Shown here in pieces: positions 27,170 through 38,699 of a stretch of 64,000 bases of DNA (the stretch's first letter is position 1; each line of letters opens with the position of its first letter). The stretch is from Listeria valentina. Its GTDB lineage: Bacteria; Bacillota; Bacilli; Lactobacillales; Listeriaceae. Under the pieces are notes generated by a model, which was given only the letters and a program-made list of their open reading frames with translations, was not told where the DNA came from and did not search any database. A program made the position numbers and the translations under genes. Location of the stretch: positions 1 through 64,000 of the forward strand of contig NZ_JAATJW010000002.1 of NCBI RefSeq assembly GCF_011800755.1, in the 5' to 3' direction.

Positions 27170-29008
27170 TTATTCTGCGCTTTTTTTACGTTTAGCTGCT
27201 TTTTCACGTTCATTTTTATTCAAAATCTTTTTACGTAAACGAACGTTTTCCGGTGTTATTTCACAGTACTCATCGTCATTCAAGAATTCAAGCGATTCTT
27301 CAAGGGATAAGTGACGTGGACGCTTGATCACATTCGTTTGGTCTTTCGTTGCCGAACGAACATTGGTCATTTGTTTTGCTTTTGTGATATTCACTGCAAT
27401 ATCATTTTCACGGCTGTTTTCCCCAACGATCATACCTTCATAGATTTCCGTTCCCGGTTCTACGAAAATCGTTCCACGATCTTCAACTTGCATAATTCCA
27501 TAAGTGGTTGTCTTCCCTGTTTCCATCGAAACAAGCGCCCCGTTACGACGCCCACCAACACGACCTGTTTGCATTGGTTCATAATCAAGGAAAGTATGGT
27601 TAATAATTCCGTATCCACGTGTCATGGATAGAAAGTCCGTTGTATAACCAATCAAGCCACGAGCAGGAACTTTAAATTGGAGACGAACTTGGCCGTTCCC
27701 ATCATTAATCATATTTTGCATTTCACCTTTACGTTGACTGATCGATTCAATAACAGCCCCCATAAATTCTTCAGGCGTATCAATTTGTACATCTTCGACA
27801 GGTTCTGATTTCACCCCGTCAACTTCACGAATAATAACTTCCGGTTTTGAAACTTGTAGTTCATAACCTTCACGACGCATCGTTTCAATCAAGATGGACA
27901 AGTGAAGTTCCCCGCGTCCAGAAACCGTCCAAGCATCTGGTGAACTCGTTGGTTCAACACGTAGTGACACGTCCGTTTGAAGTTCAGCCATCAAGCGTTC
28001 TTCAATTTTACGGCTTGTGACATGCTTTCCTTCGCGACCTGCAAAAGGACTGTTATTCGTTACAAATGTCATTTGAAGCGTTGGCTCATCGATCCGAAGG
28101 ACAGGAAGTTTATCTTGATGATCGAATGGCGTTACTGTTTCCCCAACAAAGATATCTTCCATTCCAGAAAGAGCAACTAAATCCCCTGCTTTAGCTTCTT
28201 CAATTTCAACTCGTTTTAAGCCGAAGAAACCAAACATCTTCGTTACCCGGAATTGTTTCACTGACCCATCCAGTTTCATGAGTGCAACCGTTTGACCCAC
28301 GTGCATCGTTCCACGGAAAATACGTCCAATCCCAATACGACCCACATAATCATTGTAATCAAGAAGAGATACTTGGAATTGTAGTGGCTCATCACTGTTA
28401 TCAACAGGTGCTGGGATATGATCAATGATCGTATCTAGTAAAGGTTTCATTGTAGCTTCTTGACTTGCCGGATCAGAATCCATGCTTGACGTTCCATTAA
28501 TCGCAGAAGCATAAATAACTGGGAATTCAAGCTGATCATCATTTGCTCCAAGCTCGATGAAAAGTTCCAAGACTTCATCTACTACTTCTTCTGGGCGAGC
28601 AAAGTCACGGTCAATTTTATTCACGACTACAATTGGTGTTAAATTTTGTTCAAGCGCTTTTTTTAATACAAAACGCGTTTGTGGCATTGTTCCTTCATAA
28701 GCATCCACAACAAGTAGAACCCCATCAACCATTTTCATGATTCGTTCTACTTCCCCACCAAAGTCGGCGTGCCCAGGTGTATCCATGATGTTGACGCGAA
28801 TGCCTTCATAATCAATCGCTGTATTTTTTGCCAAAATAGTGATGCCACGTTCTCTTTCAATATCATTACTATCCATCGCACGCTCATCCACATGCTCATT
28901 CGAGCGGAATGTTCCGGATTGTTTTAGTAATTCATCCACAAGCGTTGTTTTACCATGGTCAACGTGCGCGATGATTGCAATATTACGAATATCTTCTCTT
29001 AATTTCAC
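27170..29008 (-). CDS. typA: Ribosome-associated GTPase TypA/BipA
   Basis: Translational GTPase needed for ribosome assembly and growth under stress, in particular cold. The 612 residues have the EF-G-like GTPase domain: G1 [10 protein letters not shown], switch I with RGITI, G3 DTPGHADF, G4 VVNKIDRD; then beta barrel and EF-G III/V-like domains and the BipA C-terminal domain ([30 protein letters not shown]). The Lys/Arg-rich tail is usual. Monocistronic. Confidence 0.98.
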   Translation of the reverse strand: MKLREDIRNIAIIAHVDHGKTTLVDELLKQSGTFRSNEHVDERAMDSNDIERERGITILAKNTAIDYEGIRVNIMDTPGHADFGGEVERIMKMVDGVLLVVDAYEGTMPQTRFVLKKALEQNLTPIVVVNKIDRDFARPEEVVDEVLELFIELGANDDQLEFPVIYASAINGTSSMDSDPASQEATMKPLLDTIIDHIPAPVDNSDEPLQFQVSLLDYNDYVGRIGIGRIFRGTMHVGQTVALMKLDGSVKQFRVTKMFGFFGLKRVEIEEAKAGDLVALSGMEDIFVGETVTPFDHQDKLPVLRIDEPTLQMTFVTNNSPFAGREGKHVTSRKIEERLMAELQTDVSLRVEPTSSPDAWTVSGRGELHLSILIETMRREGYELQVSKPEVIIREVDGVKSEPVEDVQIDTPEEFMGAVIESISQRKGEMQNMINDGNGQVRLQFKVPARGLIGYTTDFLSMTRGYGIINHTFLDYEPMQTGRVGGRRNGALVSMETGKTTTYGIMQVEDRGTIFVEPGTEIYEGMIVGENSRENDIAVNITKAKQMTNVRSATKDQTNVIKRPRHLSLEESLEFLNDDEYCEITPENVRLRKKILNKNEREKAAKRKKSAE

Positions 29009-29232
29009 TTTCTAATTTCCTCCTAAAAATAGGCTTTCAGTCGTTTTCAAACGAAAAGCTGATCCTAAAACTTCTATTATGTCAAGACCAAAACTGCATT
29101 CTAGCCTAAATAAAGAGGAAAATAATGATTATTTTCCTCTTGCAGCCGATCGATCCGTTAAATTCAACTCACCTATTATAACACAAGTTTATGAAAGAAA
29201 ACACACATTTGTTTTCAGAAAAGCAATTTTGT

Positions 29233-30021
29233 TCATTTCTGCAAATAAGAATTTCGAAGCTCCAAGTAAACTTTAGGTAGCGCAACGATTGACGTTCCCT
29301 TATGAAGCATATCAATTTCTTCACCTGAAAGTCTTGAAACAACGCAACCAAGTTCCTCAGCAATAATTTTGGAAGCTGCTACGTCCCATGGCGCAAGATT
29401 CGCTGCAAGATATGCCCCGACACGACCAGTTGCAACCGCCATAAATTCAAGTGACGCAGCCCCGTAAAGGCGCAAGCCGCGAGAAACTCGGATGGCCTCT
29501 TCTAATTTTGGATAGAGCTTCACCGCGCTTAAGTTTGCAATGAGAAGGCTATTTGCCACTCCGCGCTCTTGGCTCACCTTTTGGATTGGTTGTCCATTTA
29601 GTGTCGCTCCCCTTCCTTTTTCTCCTATATATAAATCGTCTTTTGCAACATCGTAAACGATCCCATATTCGCCGACGCCATCCAGATATAGCGCAACAGA
29701 AATCGCAAAATCGCGTTTTTGTTCGACAAAATTAAGCGTGCCATCAATCGGGTCGATAATCCAAATGGCTCCATCAAGTGACTCTACTTGATGTTCAGCT
29801 TTTTCTTCCCCAAAGATCCGGTGTGTTGGAAAATACTGTTTTACATAACGAGTAAAAAGACTTTCGATATATTGATCCACCTCGGTCACCAAATCATTTC
29901 GGTTGGATTTTGTTTCAATCTGCAACTTTTTTTCAAAAGAAGCTTCAATATATTGCTTCGCTTCTGTAAGAAAAAGTCCCATCATTTGCTTCGCTTGCTC
30001 GACCATTTCTTGCTTATCCAC
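29233..30021 (-). CDS. suhB: Inositol monophosphatase family protein
   Basis: Mg-dependent phosphatase of the IMPase/SuhB family, 262 residues. The metal-binding motifs are present: GEEKAEH (E), IDPIDGTLNF (DxxD) and the late APWDVAAS (WD). The natural substrate in Listeria is not known; family members act on inositol phosphates, PAP or fructose bisphosphate. The 224-base region between it and typA holds AT-rich promoter sequence only. Confidence 0.92.
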   Translation of the reverse strand: MDKQEMVEQAKQMMGLFLTEAKQYIEASFEKKLQIETKSNRNDLVTEVDQYIESLFTRYVKQYFPTHRIFGEEKAEHQVESLDGAIWIIDPIDGTLNFVEQKRDFAISVALYLDGVGEYGIVYDVAKDDLYIGEKGRGATLNGQPIQKVSQERGVANSLLIANLSAVKLYPKLEEAIRVSRGLRLYGAASLEFMAVATGRVGAYLAANLAPWDVAASKIIAEELGCVVSRLSGEEIDMLHKGTSIVALPKVYLELRNSYLQK

Positions 30022-30162
30022 ATGATTCAGCTCCCTCCATTTAGTATTCTTATTTTAGCACAGTACGTCTCTGCTTGTGAAGAAAGCCAGTTGTTTTGCT
30101 AAGCTAGTTGATCTTTTATATAATGAAAAGTGAGCCTGACTTCAAACTGGGAGGAATCAAAA

Positions 30163-30777
30163 ATGACTGAAGCTTTTTCAAAAAAAGATTTTAAAGCAAT
30201 GAAGCAACCTGGCCTTGACGCACGAATGGAAGCCATTCAAACAGAAATTCAACCCAAGTTCCAACAACTAGGGGAAACGTTAACTTCGTTTCTAAGTTTA
30301 GAACTCGGAAACGAGATGTTTCTACATATCGCAAAGCACGCCCGTCGTTCCGTAAATCCGCCGGAAAGCACGTGGCTAGCTATCGCAAATGATAAGCGCG
30401 GCTACAAAAAACACCCGCATTTCCAAGTGGGATTATTCGACGATCATGTTTTCGTCTGGCTCGCTTTTATTTATGAAAATAAAGAACGTCAAAAAATTGC
30501 CGAACGATTTTTAAAGCAAGAAAAATTGTTTAAAGAGTTATCCACAAACAATTTCAGCCTTTCAAAAGATCACACCGTTCCAGATTATTTCCCACTTCAA
30601 CAAAAGCCACTCGAAGAAACGCTTGTCCGATTTCGGGATGTCAAAAAAGGGGAATTTCTTGTCGGTAAAGTTTATCAGGAAAACGATCCTATTTTGCAAT
30701 CACTCGACAGTTTTTTACTCGAAGTAGAAACGGTTTTTGATCAACTCATTCCACTCTACAGACTTGCCTTAAAATAA
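30163..30777 (+). CDS. DUF1054 / UPF0637 family protein (YktB-like)
   Basis: A 204-residue cytoplasmic protein starting MTEAFSKKDFKAMKQPGLD, with the family segments LGETLTSFLSLELG, HVARR-type (HIAKHARRSVNPPEST) and KHPHFQVGLFDDHVFVWLAF. Function is unknown. The ATG at 30163 has GGGAGG upstream. It is divergent from suhB, as in Bacillus (yktB-suhB). Confidence 0.9.
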   Translation: MTEAFSKKDFKAMKQPGLDARMEAIQTEIQPKFQQLGETLTSFLSLELGNEMFLHIAKHARRSVNPPESTWLAIANDKRGYKKHPHFQVGLFDDHVFVWLAFIYENKERQKIAERFLKQEKLFKELSTNNFSLSKDHTVPDYFPLQQKPLEETLVRFRDVKKGEFLVGKVYQENDPILQSLDSFLLEVETVFDQLIPLYRLALK

Positions 30778-30780
30778 CCA

Positions 30781-30809
30781 TGTACAAATAGTCCTAAAGC
30801 CGTTATAAT
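30781..30809 (+). promoter_or_regulatory. Promoter of the corA leader
   Basis: TGTACA (30781-30786) and a perfect TATAAT (30804-30809) are exactly 17 bases apart. Transcription would start near 30816 and give a leader of about 160 bases before corA. Confidence 0.6.
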
Positions 30810-30844
30810 GGTAGAGTTGAATGTGAAAGGGAGTGAATAATCTA

Positions 30845-30955
30845 ATGAAGAAAATGAACCAAAAATCCAGTGAACCTGATCCGCATCGAAGTTTAAAGAA
30901 GCCGGTTCATTTTACCTTAGGTGACTCCCGAGGTGCAATGTGCCTGCTTAAATGA
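30845..30955 (+). CDS. 36-codon leader open frame upstream of corA
   Basis: ATG 30845 opens a 36-residue frame (MKKMNQKSSEPDP at the start, ending GAMCLLK) that stops at a TGA 22 bases before the corA ATG. AAAGGGAG lies about 11 bases upstream. The frame contains a 10-bp perfect inverted repeat and a competing arm (see findings), so translation could switch structures. Whether the peptide is made is not shown by the sequence; leader peptides are known for Mg2+ transporters in enteric bacteria. Confidence 0.5.
   Translation: MKKMNQKSSEPDPHRSLKKPVHFTLGDSRGAMCLLK
30851..30913 (+). promoter_or_regulatory. Competing stem arms in the corA leader
   Basis: AAAATGAACC (30851-30860) is a perfect complement of GGTTCATTTT (30904-30913). 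A second copy, GTGAACC (30870-30876), can pair with the same GGTTCAT with one G-U pair. The two pairings are mutually exclusive. Confidence 0.6.
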
Positions 30956-30977
30956 AAAGATTGAGGAGGTTTTAGCG

Positions 30978-31922
30978 ATGCACCAAATTTTTAAATCAAA
31001 TGCGGATGGGAAACTAGAAGAACTAGAAATGCCTGAACGCAATGCTTGGGTGAATATTGTTGCCCCAACATCAGAAGAAATTAATCAAATTGCAGAAGAA
31101 TATCAAATTCCACTTGAATTCTTGGAAGACTCACTCGATAAAGATGAGAGTGCCCGGATTGAACGTGATGATGACACTGATTCTGTTTTGATCATTTGTG
31201 ACTTTCCAGTTATAGATGAAGATGACATTCATTATGCTTCTTTTGAAACGGTTCCGCTAGGAATTATTTTGACGAAAGATTATTTTATTACAATTTGTAC
31301 AATTGATAGTTCTATCATTCAATCTTTTGTTAAACGCCGAATCAAAGGATTTTATACGCATATGAAGACACGTTTTGCATTGCAGATTCTTTATTTGATT
31401 TCCACTCAATTCTTGCGTCACTTGAAACGCTTGAATCGTCAAACAGATGACATTGAAAAAGAACTGCATGAATCCATGAAAAATAAACAACTTTATGATC
31501 TCATGGGAATTGAAAAAAGTTTGGTTTATTTCGTCACTGCCTTAAAGTCAAACAAGGTTGTGCTAGATAAAATGATGCGTCAAAACATTGTCAAAATGTA
31601 CGAGGAAGATCAAGATTTACTGGAAGATGTGATTATTGAAAATCGCCAAGGGATTGAAATGGCGGAAGTTCACTCCAACATCTTAAGCGGGATGATGGAT
31701 GCCTATGCGTCGATTATTTCTAACAACATGAATATTGTCATGAAGTTTTTAACTTCTTTCACCATTATTTTAACGATTCCAACGATGGTATTTAGCTTTT
31801 ACGGGATGAATGTTGATTTACCGTTTATGCACTTGCCACTCGCTTGGGTATTAACACTTGGAATTTCTTTTGGGATTGCTGGCACCCTCGCTTTTGTTTT
31901 TTGGCGCCGTAAATTCTTTTAA
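30978..31922 (+). CDS. corA: CorA family divalent-cation transporter
   Basis: A 314-residue inner-membrane protein. The N-terminal about 240 residues form the cytoplasmic domain with long helices (FALQILYLISTQFLRHLKRL, DDIEKELHESMKNKQLYDLM). Two C-terminal helices follow: the first ends in the signature YGMNVDLP (GMN ion-selectivity motif), the second is LAWVLTLGISFGIAGTLAFV. Carries Mg2+ or related ions. The ATG at 30978 has GAGGAGG seven to eight bases upstream; an in-frame upstream TTG region is covered by the leader. Control probably acts through the leader. Confidence 0.95.
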   Translation: MHQIFKSNADGKLEELEMPERNAWVNIVAPTSEEINQIAEEYQIPLEFLEDSLDKDESARIERDDDTDSVLIICDFPVIDEDDIHYASFETVPLGIILTKDYFITICTIDSSIIQSFVKRRIKGFYTHMKTRFALQILYLISTQFLRHLKRLNRQTDDIEKELHESMKNKQLYDLMGIEKSLVYFVTALKSNKVVLDKMMRQNIVKMYEEDQDLLEDVIIENRQGIEMAEVHSNILSGMMDAYASIISNNMNIVMKFLTSFTIILTIPTMVFSFYGMNVDLPFMHLPLAWVLTLGISFGIAGTLAFVFWRRKFF

Positions 31923-31931
31923 GAGCCAAAT

Positions 31932-31977
31932 AAAAAAAGCTGTATGCACGATTTTTACGCGCACACAGCTTTTTTTA
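31932..31977. terminator. Bidirectional terminator between corA and the DsbA-like gene
   Basis: AAAAAAAGCTGT and ACAGCTTTTTTT with inner TGC/GCA pairs; it overlaps the stop codon of the convergent downstream gene. Confidence 0.85.
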
Positions 31978-32508
31978 TTTACCAAATTCTTCATTTAGAA
32001 GTGCCGTTAGTTCACTTGGCGTGATATGTTCATCGAAGATATGCTCGCCCACAATAACAGTTGGTACAAGCGTTACATTTGCTCGACCGGCTTCTTCAAT
32101 AATCGCTTTTGTTGCTTCTTCGTTATTTTGTTCTTTTAAGCCTAGTTTTGTCTCCATATATTGAGCTACTTCTTCAAGCGGCAGATTTCCCCATTCATCT
32201 TGTGTTTCAAAAATTTTATCCATAGCAAGCCACGCTTCAAAAGGTGCCTCATAGTTTAAATAGCGATGTGTCACATTGCCACGTTGCAAGGATTCTTTTT
32301 CTTTATCAAAAGGTTTAATGATTAGCTCGATTTTACCATCTTCAATAAACCGTGATAGCACGTCACGCGATTCTTCATGCCATTTTTTACAGTAAGGGCA
32401 ACGTAAATTGACAAATGACATCACCTTCACTTTTGCATTTTCACTTCTTGTGAGGTGAATTCCTACTTCTGGTTTGACTTCCGAAGCTTTGATTTGACTG
32501 ATATCCAT
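31975..32508 (-). CDS. DsbA-like thioredoxin-fold protein
   Basis: A 177-residue thioredoxin-fold protein with a redox motif RCPYCKKWH (CPYC, about residues 37-40) and the cis-proline loop VTLVPTVIVG, of the thioredoxin_4/DsbA family. No signal peptide is visible, so it is probably cytoplasmic; compare YjbH/FrnE-type proteins. It is followed on the same strand by no other gene and is 21 bases downstream of the UPF0223 gene. Confidence 0.9.
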   Translation of the reverse strand: MDISQIKASEVKPEVGIHLTRSENAKVKVMSFVNLRCPYCKKWHEESRDVLSRFIEDGKIELIIKPFDKEKESLQRGNVTHRYLNYEAPFEAWLAMDKIFETQDEWGNLPLEEVAQYMETKLGLKEQNNEEATKAIIEEAGRANVTLVPTVIVGEHIFDEHITPSELTALLNEEFGK

Positions 32509-32529
32509 TTTAAATTCCTCCTCTTTTTC

Positions 32530-32802
32530 TTATGGTCGCATCTTGATTGTACTTGTTGTTGTGTTTTTCACGAGTTTCATAACTTGATAGGGCGAATAAC
32601 CACTTACGGCTTCGAATTCCTTCCCGAGTTGTTTTTCTTCTCCTATAGAAGGAACAACTTGTTTGTAATCACGATAGCGCTTTTTTAACTCCTGTACGTC
32701 AATCCCCGACTCATATGCTTTTTCAATGGACTCGAAATAGCGAACGACGGTGACCATTTCTTCTTTTGTCCAGTCCATATTTAACGGATAGCTATAATTC
32801 AT
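32530..32802 (-). CDS. UPF0223 family protein (YktA-like)
   Basis: A 90-residue protein beginning MNYSYPLNMDWTKEEMVTVV, with the family core IEKAYESGIDVQELKKRYR and SGYSPYQVMKLVKN. Of two in-frame ATGs the one at 32802 is chosen, because GAGAGG lies 10 bases before it and touches the other (32811). Function unknown; probably co-transcribed with the DsbA-like gene. Confidence 0.9.
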   Translation of the reverse strand: MNYSYPLNMDWTKEEMVTVVRYFESIEKAYESGIDVQELKKRYRDYKQVVPSIGEEKQLGKEFEAVSGYSPYQVMKLVKNTTTSTIKMRP

Positions 32803-32963
32803 TTTTTTCATTCCTCTCGGAAAACTTCTAAATCGGTAGAGCTTAAAAAAACGAGTAGCCTTCCACATTTTTCTAAGGAAAACTTGCTGTTTCTAGCCCC
32901 CCATTCCTTATTTCTATAATAGCATGTTCCGGATTTTGTTTACAAAAAATGCGCTTCACGGCA

Positions 32964-32994
32964 CAAAAAAACTTCAGCTTTCTTTAACTGAAGT
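32964..32994 (-). terminator. Terminator of the small membrane protein gene
   Basis: ACTTCAG (32971-32977) and CTGAAGT (32988-32994) form a stem with a T-run on the minus strand. Confidence 0.75.
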
Positions 32995-33005
32995 CCCCCT
33001 TGTTA

Positions 33006-33326
33006 TTAATAGCTATGCGCTTCTGCATGTCGTTCCATGTAATCCATTCTCGCAAAATGGAGACCGATGAAAAACAAAACGGGCATGAGATATTGCAAAA
33101 TAAAGACGATGCTGTAACGTAAGAAAACACTTGCAATCGGTAGTGCGATGACTGGATTTGTAAACGGTGTGATGACGATCCGGACGACAGCACGCCAACC
33201 ATCCGTTGAATGCATTTCATGAATAAAACCGACGCCAAAATTGATCAGTGTGAGCACGAATAAACCGCCTGCTAAGATCATCAAGATGATAAACAAAAAA
33301 CGCGGCATATGAATTTGTCTCTCCAT
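33006..33326 (-). CDS. Small integral membrane protein of unknown function
   Basis: A 106-residue protein with three hydrophobic segments: PRFLFIILMILAGGLFVLTL, VVRIVITPFTNPVIALPIAS, and YSIVFILQYLMPVLFFIGLH. The C-terminus is His/Glu-rich (YMERHAEAHSY). I do not recognise the family. It has its own terminator and lies between the UPF0223 gene and the pdh operon. Confidence 0.75.
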   Translation of the reverse strand: MERQIHMPRFLFIILMILAGGLFVLTLINFGVGFIHEMHSTDGWRAVVRIVITPFTNPVIALPIASVFLRYSIVFILQYLMPVLFFIGLHFARMDYMERHAEAHSY

Positions 33327-33397
33327 TTTTTAACACCTGGATTCTTATTAGATTTTATGAAATAAGTGCTTCTCCTTATCTGCACTTTCATTCTAGC

Positions 33398-33437
33398 AAA
33401 AAAATACGCTGTTTACAAACATGTAAACAGCGTATTT
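33398..33437 (-). terminator. Terminator of the pdhABCD operon
   Basis: A 15-bp perfect repeat AAATACGCTGTTTAC/GTAAACAGCGTATTT with a T-run on the minus strand, right after the lpd stop. Confidence 0.9.
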
Positions 33438-33441
33438 GACT

Positions 33442-34845
33442 TTAAATGTGGATTGGGCGGCCAAGCGCTAGCTCAGCTGCTTCCATTGTTAGTTCGCCAA
33501 GAGAAGGGTGCGCATGGATCGTAAGCGCAATATCTTCTGCTGTAACGCCTGTTTCAATGGCAAGTCCAATTTCAGAAATAATATCAGATGCGTTGATTCC
33601 AGCAACTTGAGCACCAAGTACTAGCCCATCTTCTTTACGTGTAACAAGACGAACGAATCCTTCTGGTGCATCAAGTGACAAGGCACGTCCATTTCCGCCA
33701 AGTGGGAATTTCGATGCTTTGACATCAATGCCTTTTTCTTTTGCTTCTTTTTCTGTCATACCTACAGATGCAAGTTCTGGATCACTAAATACGACAGCAG
33801 GAAGTACTGTATAATCGTTTTCAGCTTTTTCACCAGCGATTGCTTCTGCAGCTACTTTTGCTTCATAACTTGCTTTGTGCGCAAGCGGAACGCCTGGTAC
33901 AATATCACCGATTGCAAACACATTTGGAATGTTTGTACGGCCTTGTTTGTCCACTTCAATTAAGCCACGTTCTGAAACTTTCACACCTAGTTGTTCAAGT
34001 CCAATTTCATCTGTATTCGGACGTCGACCTACTGTTACAAGCACATAATCCGCATCAATTGTATGCGTTTCACCGTTTGCTTCATAAGTTACTTTCACAC
34101 CATCTTCTGTTTCTTCAGCCGATTTAGCAAGCGCTTTTGTAACTATTTCAACGTTTTTCTTCTTCAAGCTACGTTTAACAAGCGAAACCATATCTTTTTC
34201 GTAAGTCGGCAAAATTTCTGGACCGCCTTCCAAAATTGTCAATTCTGTACCGAGGTTGGCAAAAGCTCCACCTAGTTCTGTTCCAATATATCCGCCGCCA
34301 ATTACGACTAATTTTTTAGGAACTTCTTGAAGCGCTAATGCACCTGTTGAATTCAAGACACGTTTGCCATATTTAAAGCCTGGAATTTCAATCGGACGAG
34401 ATCCTGTTGCAATAATGACATTATTAAATGTATAAGTTTGCGCAGAATCTTCGTGAATAACGCGAAGTGAATGCTCATCCACAAAGAATGCTTCTCCGCT
34501 CACCATTTCCACTTTATTCTTTTTAAGAAGACCTTTAACGCCGGTTGTTAATTTGTTAACAACGCCGCCTTTCCATTCTTGAGCTTTTGTGAAATCAAGA
34601 TCTACTTCTTTCGCTTTCACACCCATATGCTCAGAACCGCGAGCTTCTTCAAAGCGGTGACCAATGGTGATTAGTGCTTTTGAAGGAATACAGCCAACGT
34701 TTAGACAAACGCCGCCGTAATATTCTTTTTCAATAATCGTGACTTTTTGTCCAAGTTGTGCAGCGCGAATTGCAGCTACATAACCACCAGGGCCAGCACC
34801 GATAACTATTGTATCTCTTTCTTCTGGAAAATCTCCTACAACCAT
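33442..34845 (-). CDS. pdhD: Dihydrolipoamide dehydrogenase (E3)
   Basis: Flavoprotein that reoxidises the lipoyl groups of the pyruvate dehydrogenase complex with NAD+. The 467 residues show the FAD loop [19 protein letters not shown], the redox-active disulfide [15 protein letters not shown], the NAD domain [14 protein letters not shown] and the catalytic HAHPSLGE near the C-terminus. The start overlaps the end of pdhC region by four bases spacing, with GGAGG upstream. Last gene of the operon. Confidence 0.98.
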   Translation of the reverse strand: MVVGDFPEERDTIVIGAGPGGYVAAIRAAQLGQKVTIIEKEYYGGVCLNVGCIPSKALITIGHRFEEARGSEHMGVKAKEVDLDFTKAQEWKGGVVNKLTTGVKGLLKKNKVEMVSGEAFFVDEHSLRVIHEDSAQTYTFNNVIIATGSRPIEIPGFKYGKRVLNSTGALALQEVPKKLVVIGGGYIGTELGGAFANLGTELTILEGGPEILPTYEKDMVSLVKRSLKKKNVEIVTKALAKSAEETEDGVKVTYEANGETHTIDADYVLVTVGRRPNTDEIGLEQLGVKVSERGLIEVDKQGRTNIPNVFAIGDIVPGVPLAHKASYEAKVAAEAIAGEKAENDYTVLPAVVFSDPELASVGMTEKEAKEKGIDVKASKFPLGGNGRALSLDAPEGFVRLVTRKEDGLVLGAQVAGINASDIISEIGLAIETGVTAEDIALTIHAHPSLGELTMEAAELALGRPIHI

Positions 34846-34849
34846 TATT

Positions 34850-36472
34850 TTACGCCTCCATTAGTAATAATTCTGGGTCGTTCAGTAAACGTTTGATATT
34901 GTTCATTGCTTTTTGAGCTGTTGCCCCGTCAACAACACGGTGGTCAAAGCTTAGAGAAAGCGCTAAGACTGGTGCTGCAACAATTTCGCCATCTTGAACA
35001 ATCGCTTTTTCAGCAATACGACCTACTCCTAAGATAGCTACTTCCGGATAGTTGATAACTGGTGTGAACCATTGTCCACCAGCAGAACCAATGTTGGAAA
35101 TTGTTGCTGAGCCATGTTTCATTTCATCAGCAGTTAGTTTCCCATCGCGTGCTTTTCCAGCTAATTCGTTGATTTCATCAGAGATAGCGAAAACTGACTT
35201 CATATCTGCGTGTTTCACAACAGGGACATATAAACCGTGATCTGTGTCAGCTGCAATTCCGATGTTGTAGTAATGTTTATAAATCAATTCTTCTGTCGCA
35301 TCGTCCATCGTTGTATTGAGCACAGGGAACTCTTTCAAAGTAGCTACGAGCGCTTTTACAATGTATGGCAAGAAAGTAAGTTTAATTCCTTTTTCAAGCG
35401 CAACTTCTTTGAAACGTTTTCTGTGTGCCATTAGAGCTGAAACTTCGATTTCGTCCATTAGCGTAACGTGTGGCGCTGTGTGTTTCGAATTCGTCATTGC
35501 TTTTGCAATCGCACGACGAGTTGGTGTAAGTTTTTCGCGTGTTTCTGGGAACTCATCACCTGCAGCTGGAACTGGTTTTTTCGCTGCTTGCGGTGCTGCT
35601 TCTGCGGCTTTTGTTTGTTCACCTGCAGGAGCCGCTGCTTGCGCTGGTTGTTCTCCGTTTAGATAAGCATCAACATCTGCTTTTAAGATGCGGTTGTTTT
35701 TACCAGAACCCGCAACTTCGCGAATGTTTACGCCTTTTTCACGTGCATATTTACGAACAGATGGCATTGCAATCACAAGTCCATTTGGATCTTTTTGAGC
35801 GGATGGAACACCGTTTCCACCAGCTGGAGTAGTTGTAGCACTTGCTGCTTCTGGTGCCGCTTCTTTTGCTTCTGTAGCTGCAGGAGCCGCAGCACTACTG
35901 CTTTCAGCGCCTTCAAAATCTCCTTCAAAAGTGACAAGAACTTGTCCAACAGTTGCAACTGTTTCTTCGCCAACTAAAATATCTTTAACTGTTCCATCAA
36001 CTGGAGATGTAATTTCTTCAACTGATTTATCGTTTTGAACTTCAAAAATAGCTTGATCTTCTTCTACTTGATCGCCTGGTTTGATAAACCATTTGACGAT
36101 TTCGCCTTCATGAATACCTTCACCGATATCTGGAAGTTTAAATTCAAAGATTCCTTTGCCACCACTAGCTACTTTTGCTTCTGGCGCCGCTTCGGCAGGT
36201 GCTGCTGGTTCTTCAGCATCATTCTCATGACCTTCTACTCCGTCAAAAGTGACGAGGACTTGTCCAACAGTTGCTACTTCTCCTTCAGCTACTTTGATTT
36301 CTTTAATTGTACCTGAAACGGGTGAAGTAATTTCTTCAACCGATTTATCATTTTGAACTTCGAATAAAGACTCATCTTCTTCGATTTTATCGCCCGGTTT
36401 TACGAACCATTTGACGATTTCGCCTTCGTGGATACCTTCACCAATATCCGGTAATTTAAATGAATATGCCAT
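34850..36472 (-). CDS. pdhC: Dihydrolipoamide acetyltransferase (E2) with two lipoyl domains
   Basis: Core of the pyruvate dehydrogenase complex. The 540 residues carry two nearly identical lipoyl domains (about 1-80 and 110-190, each with [15 protein letters not shown], Lys being the lipoylation site), Ala/Pro/Glu-rich linkers, a peripheral subunit-binding domain ([18 protein letters not shown]), and the catalytic acyltransferase domain ending with [10 protein letters not shown]. Two lipoyl domains, rather than Bacillus's one, is normal for Listeria as far as I recall. Preceded by AGGAGG and by a 77-base spacer with a hairpin. Confidence 0.97.
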   Translation of the reverse strand: MAYSFKLPDIGEGIHEGEIVKWFVKPGDKIEEDESLFEVQNDKSVEEITSPVSGTIKEIKVAEGEVATVGQVLVTFDGVEGHENDAEEPAAPAEAAPEAKVASGGKGIFEFKLPDIGEGIHEGEIVKWFIKPGDQVEEDQAIFEVQNDKSVEEITSPVDGTVKDILVGEETVATVGQVLVTFEGDFEGAESSSAAAPAATEAKEAAPEAASATTTPAGGNGVPSAQKDPNGLVIAMPSVRKYAREKGVNIREVAGSGKNNRILKADVDAYLNGEQPAQAAAPAGEQTKAAEAAPQAAKKPVPAAGDEFPETREKLTPTRRAIAKAMTNSKHTAPHVTLMDEIEVSALMAHRKRFKEVALEKGIKLTFLPYIVKALVATLKEFPVLNTTMDDATEELIYKHYYNIGIAADTDHGLYVPVVKHADMKSVFAISDEINELAGKARDGKLTADEMKHGSATISNIGSAGGQWFTPVINYPEVAILGVGRIAEKAIVQDGEIVAAPVLALSLSFDHRVVDGATAQKAMNNIKRLLNDPELLLMEA

Positions 36473-36510
36473 TCTAATTAAGCCTCCTGTTTTAGTCGTT
36501 TATCCAAAAG

Positions 36511-36536
36511 TCAAAAGGCTCCAAGAAGCCTTTTGA
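36511..36536 (-). other. Hairpin in the pdhB-pdhC spacer
   Basis: A perfect 10-bp stem TCAAAAGGCT/AGCCTTTTGA with a six-base loop, 39 bases before pdhC. The tail on the minus strand is only CTTTTGG, so termination would be partial at most; it may be a processing or stability element. Confidence 0.65.
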
Positions 36537-36549
36537 TCAATTCTTTCAA

Positions 36550-37527
36550 TTAAAATGCTAGAACTTCTTTTACTCGTTCAATAATATCGTTATGGTTTGG
36601 TAGCCAAACAGTTTCCGCTTGTGAGAATGGGAAAATGCTGTCTGGAGCACTTACACGCATAACAGGTGCTTCAAGAGAAAGGATAGCACGATCATTGATT
36701 TCGGCAATGACATTGGCAGCTACTCCACCTTGTTTTTGTGCTTCTTGAACCATGACAACACGATTCGTTTTCTTAACAGAAGCGATGATTGTATCTGTAT
36801 CAATTGGACTAATCGTACGAAGATCAATCACTTCCGCAGAAATGCCTTCTTTTTCAAGCGCTTCAGCAGCTTTGATAGATTCTTGAACCATTGCACCGTA
36901 AGAAATGATTGTCACATCTGTTCCTTCACGACGAACCGCAGCTTTTCCAATTTCAACTGTATATTCACCTTCTGGAACTTCTTCACGGAAAGAACGATAA
37001 AGTTTCATGTGTTCAAGGAATACAACTGGATCGTTATCGCGAATTGCCGAAATGAGTAATCCCTTTGCATCATAAGGAGTGGATGGAATAACCACTTTAA
37101 GACCTGGTGATTGTGCCATTAAGCCTTCCAAATTATCAGCGTGAAGTTCAGGCGTATGAACACCGCCACCAAATGGTGCACGAATTGTAATCGGTGCGTT
37201 TCTTGTTCCACCAGTACGGTAGCGCAAACGAGCCATTTGACCAGCTACGGAATCCATTACTTCAAAAACGAAGCCAAAGAATTGAATTTCTGGTACGGGA
37301 CGGAAGCCTTCAAGCGCAAGTCCAATTGCCAAGCCGCCAATTCCTGATTCAGCAAGTGGTGTATCAAAAACACGATCTTCACCGAATTCATCTTGCAAAC
37401 CTTCAGTTGCACGGAATACCCCACCGTTTTTACCTACGTCCTCTCCAAAAACCAAGACGTTTTCATCGTTTTTAAGTTCAACTGCAAGCGCATCTGTAAT
37501 CGCTTGAATCATTGTTTTTTGCGCCAT
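36550..37527 (-). CDS. pdhB: Pyruvate dehydrogenase E1 component, beta subunit
   Basis: The 325 residues form, with PdhA, the thiamine-diphosphate-dependent decarboxylase. Motifs: [19 protein letters not shown] (shown in part), [15 protein letters not shown], the [18 protein letters not shown] loop region and [11 protein letters not shown]. It starts 2 bases after the pdhA stop and is followed by the hairpin spacer before pdhC. Confidence 0.97.
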   Translation of the reverse strand: MAQKTMIQAITDALAVELKNDENVLVFGEDVGKNGGVFRATEGLQDEFGEDRVFDTPLAESGIGGLAIGLALEGFRPVPEIQFFGFVFEVMDSVAGQMARLRYRTGGTRNAPITIRAPFGGGVHTPELHADNLEGLMAQSPGLKVVIPSTPYDAKGLLISAIRDNDPVVFLEHMKLYRSFREEVPEGEYTVEIGKAAVRREGTDVTIISYGAMVQESIKAAEALEKEGISAEVIDLRTISPIDTDTIIASVKKTNRVVMVQEAQKQGGVAANVIAEINDRAILSLEAPVMRVSAPDSIFPFSQAETVWLPNHNDIIERVKEVLAF

Positions 37528-37529
37528 GA

Positions 37530-38699
<1,170 letters not shown>

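Noticed and set aside
35468-35977. Several plus-strand open frames opposite the pdhC linkers
   Set aside because: They are mirror frames of Ala/Pro/Glu-rich linker codons and have no independent support.
34850-36472. Repeated segments within pdhC as a mobile or tandem repeat
   Set aside because: They are the two lipoyl domains, a normal duplication in E2 proteins.
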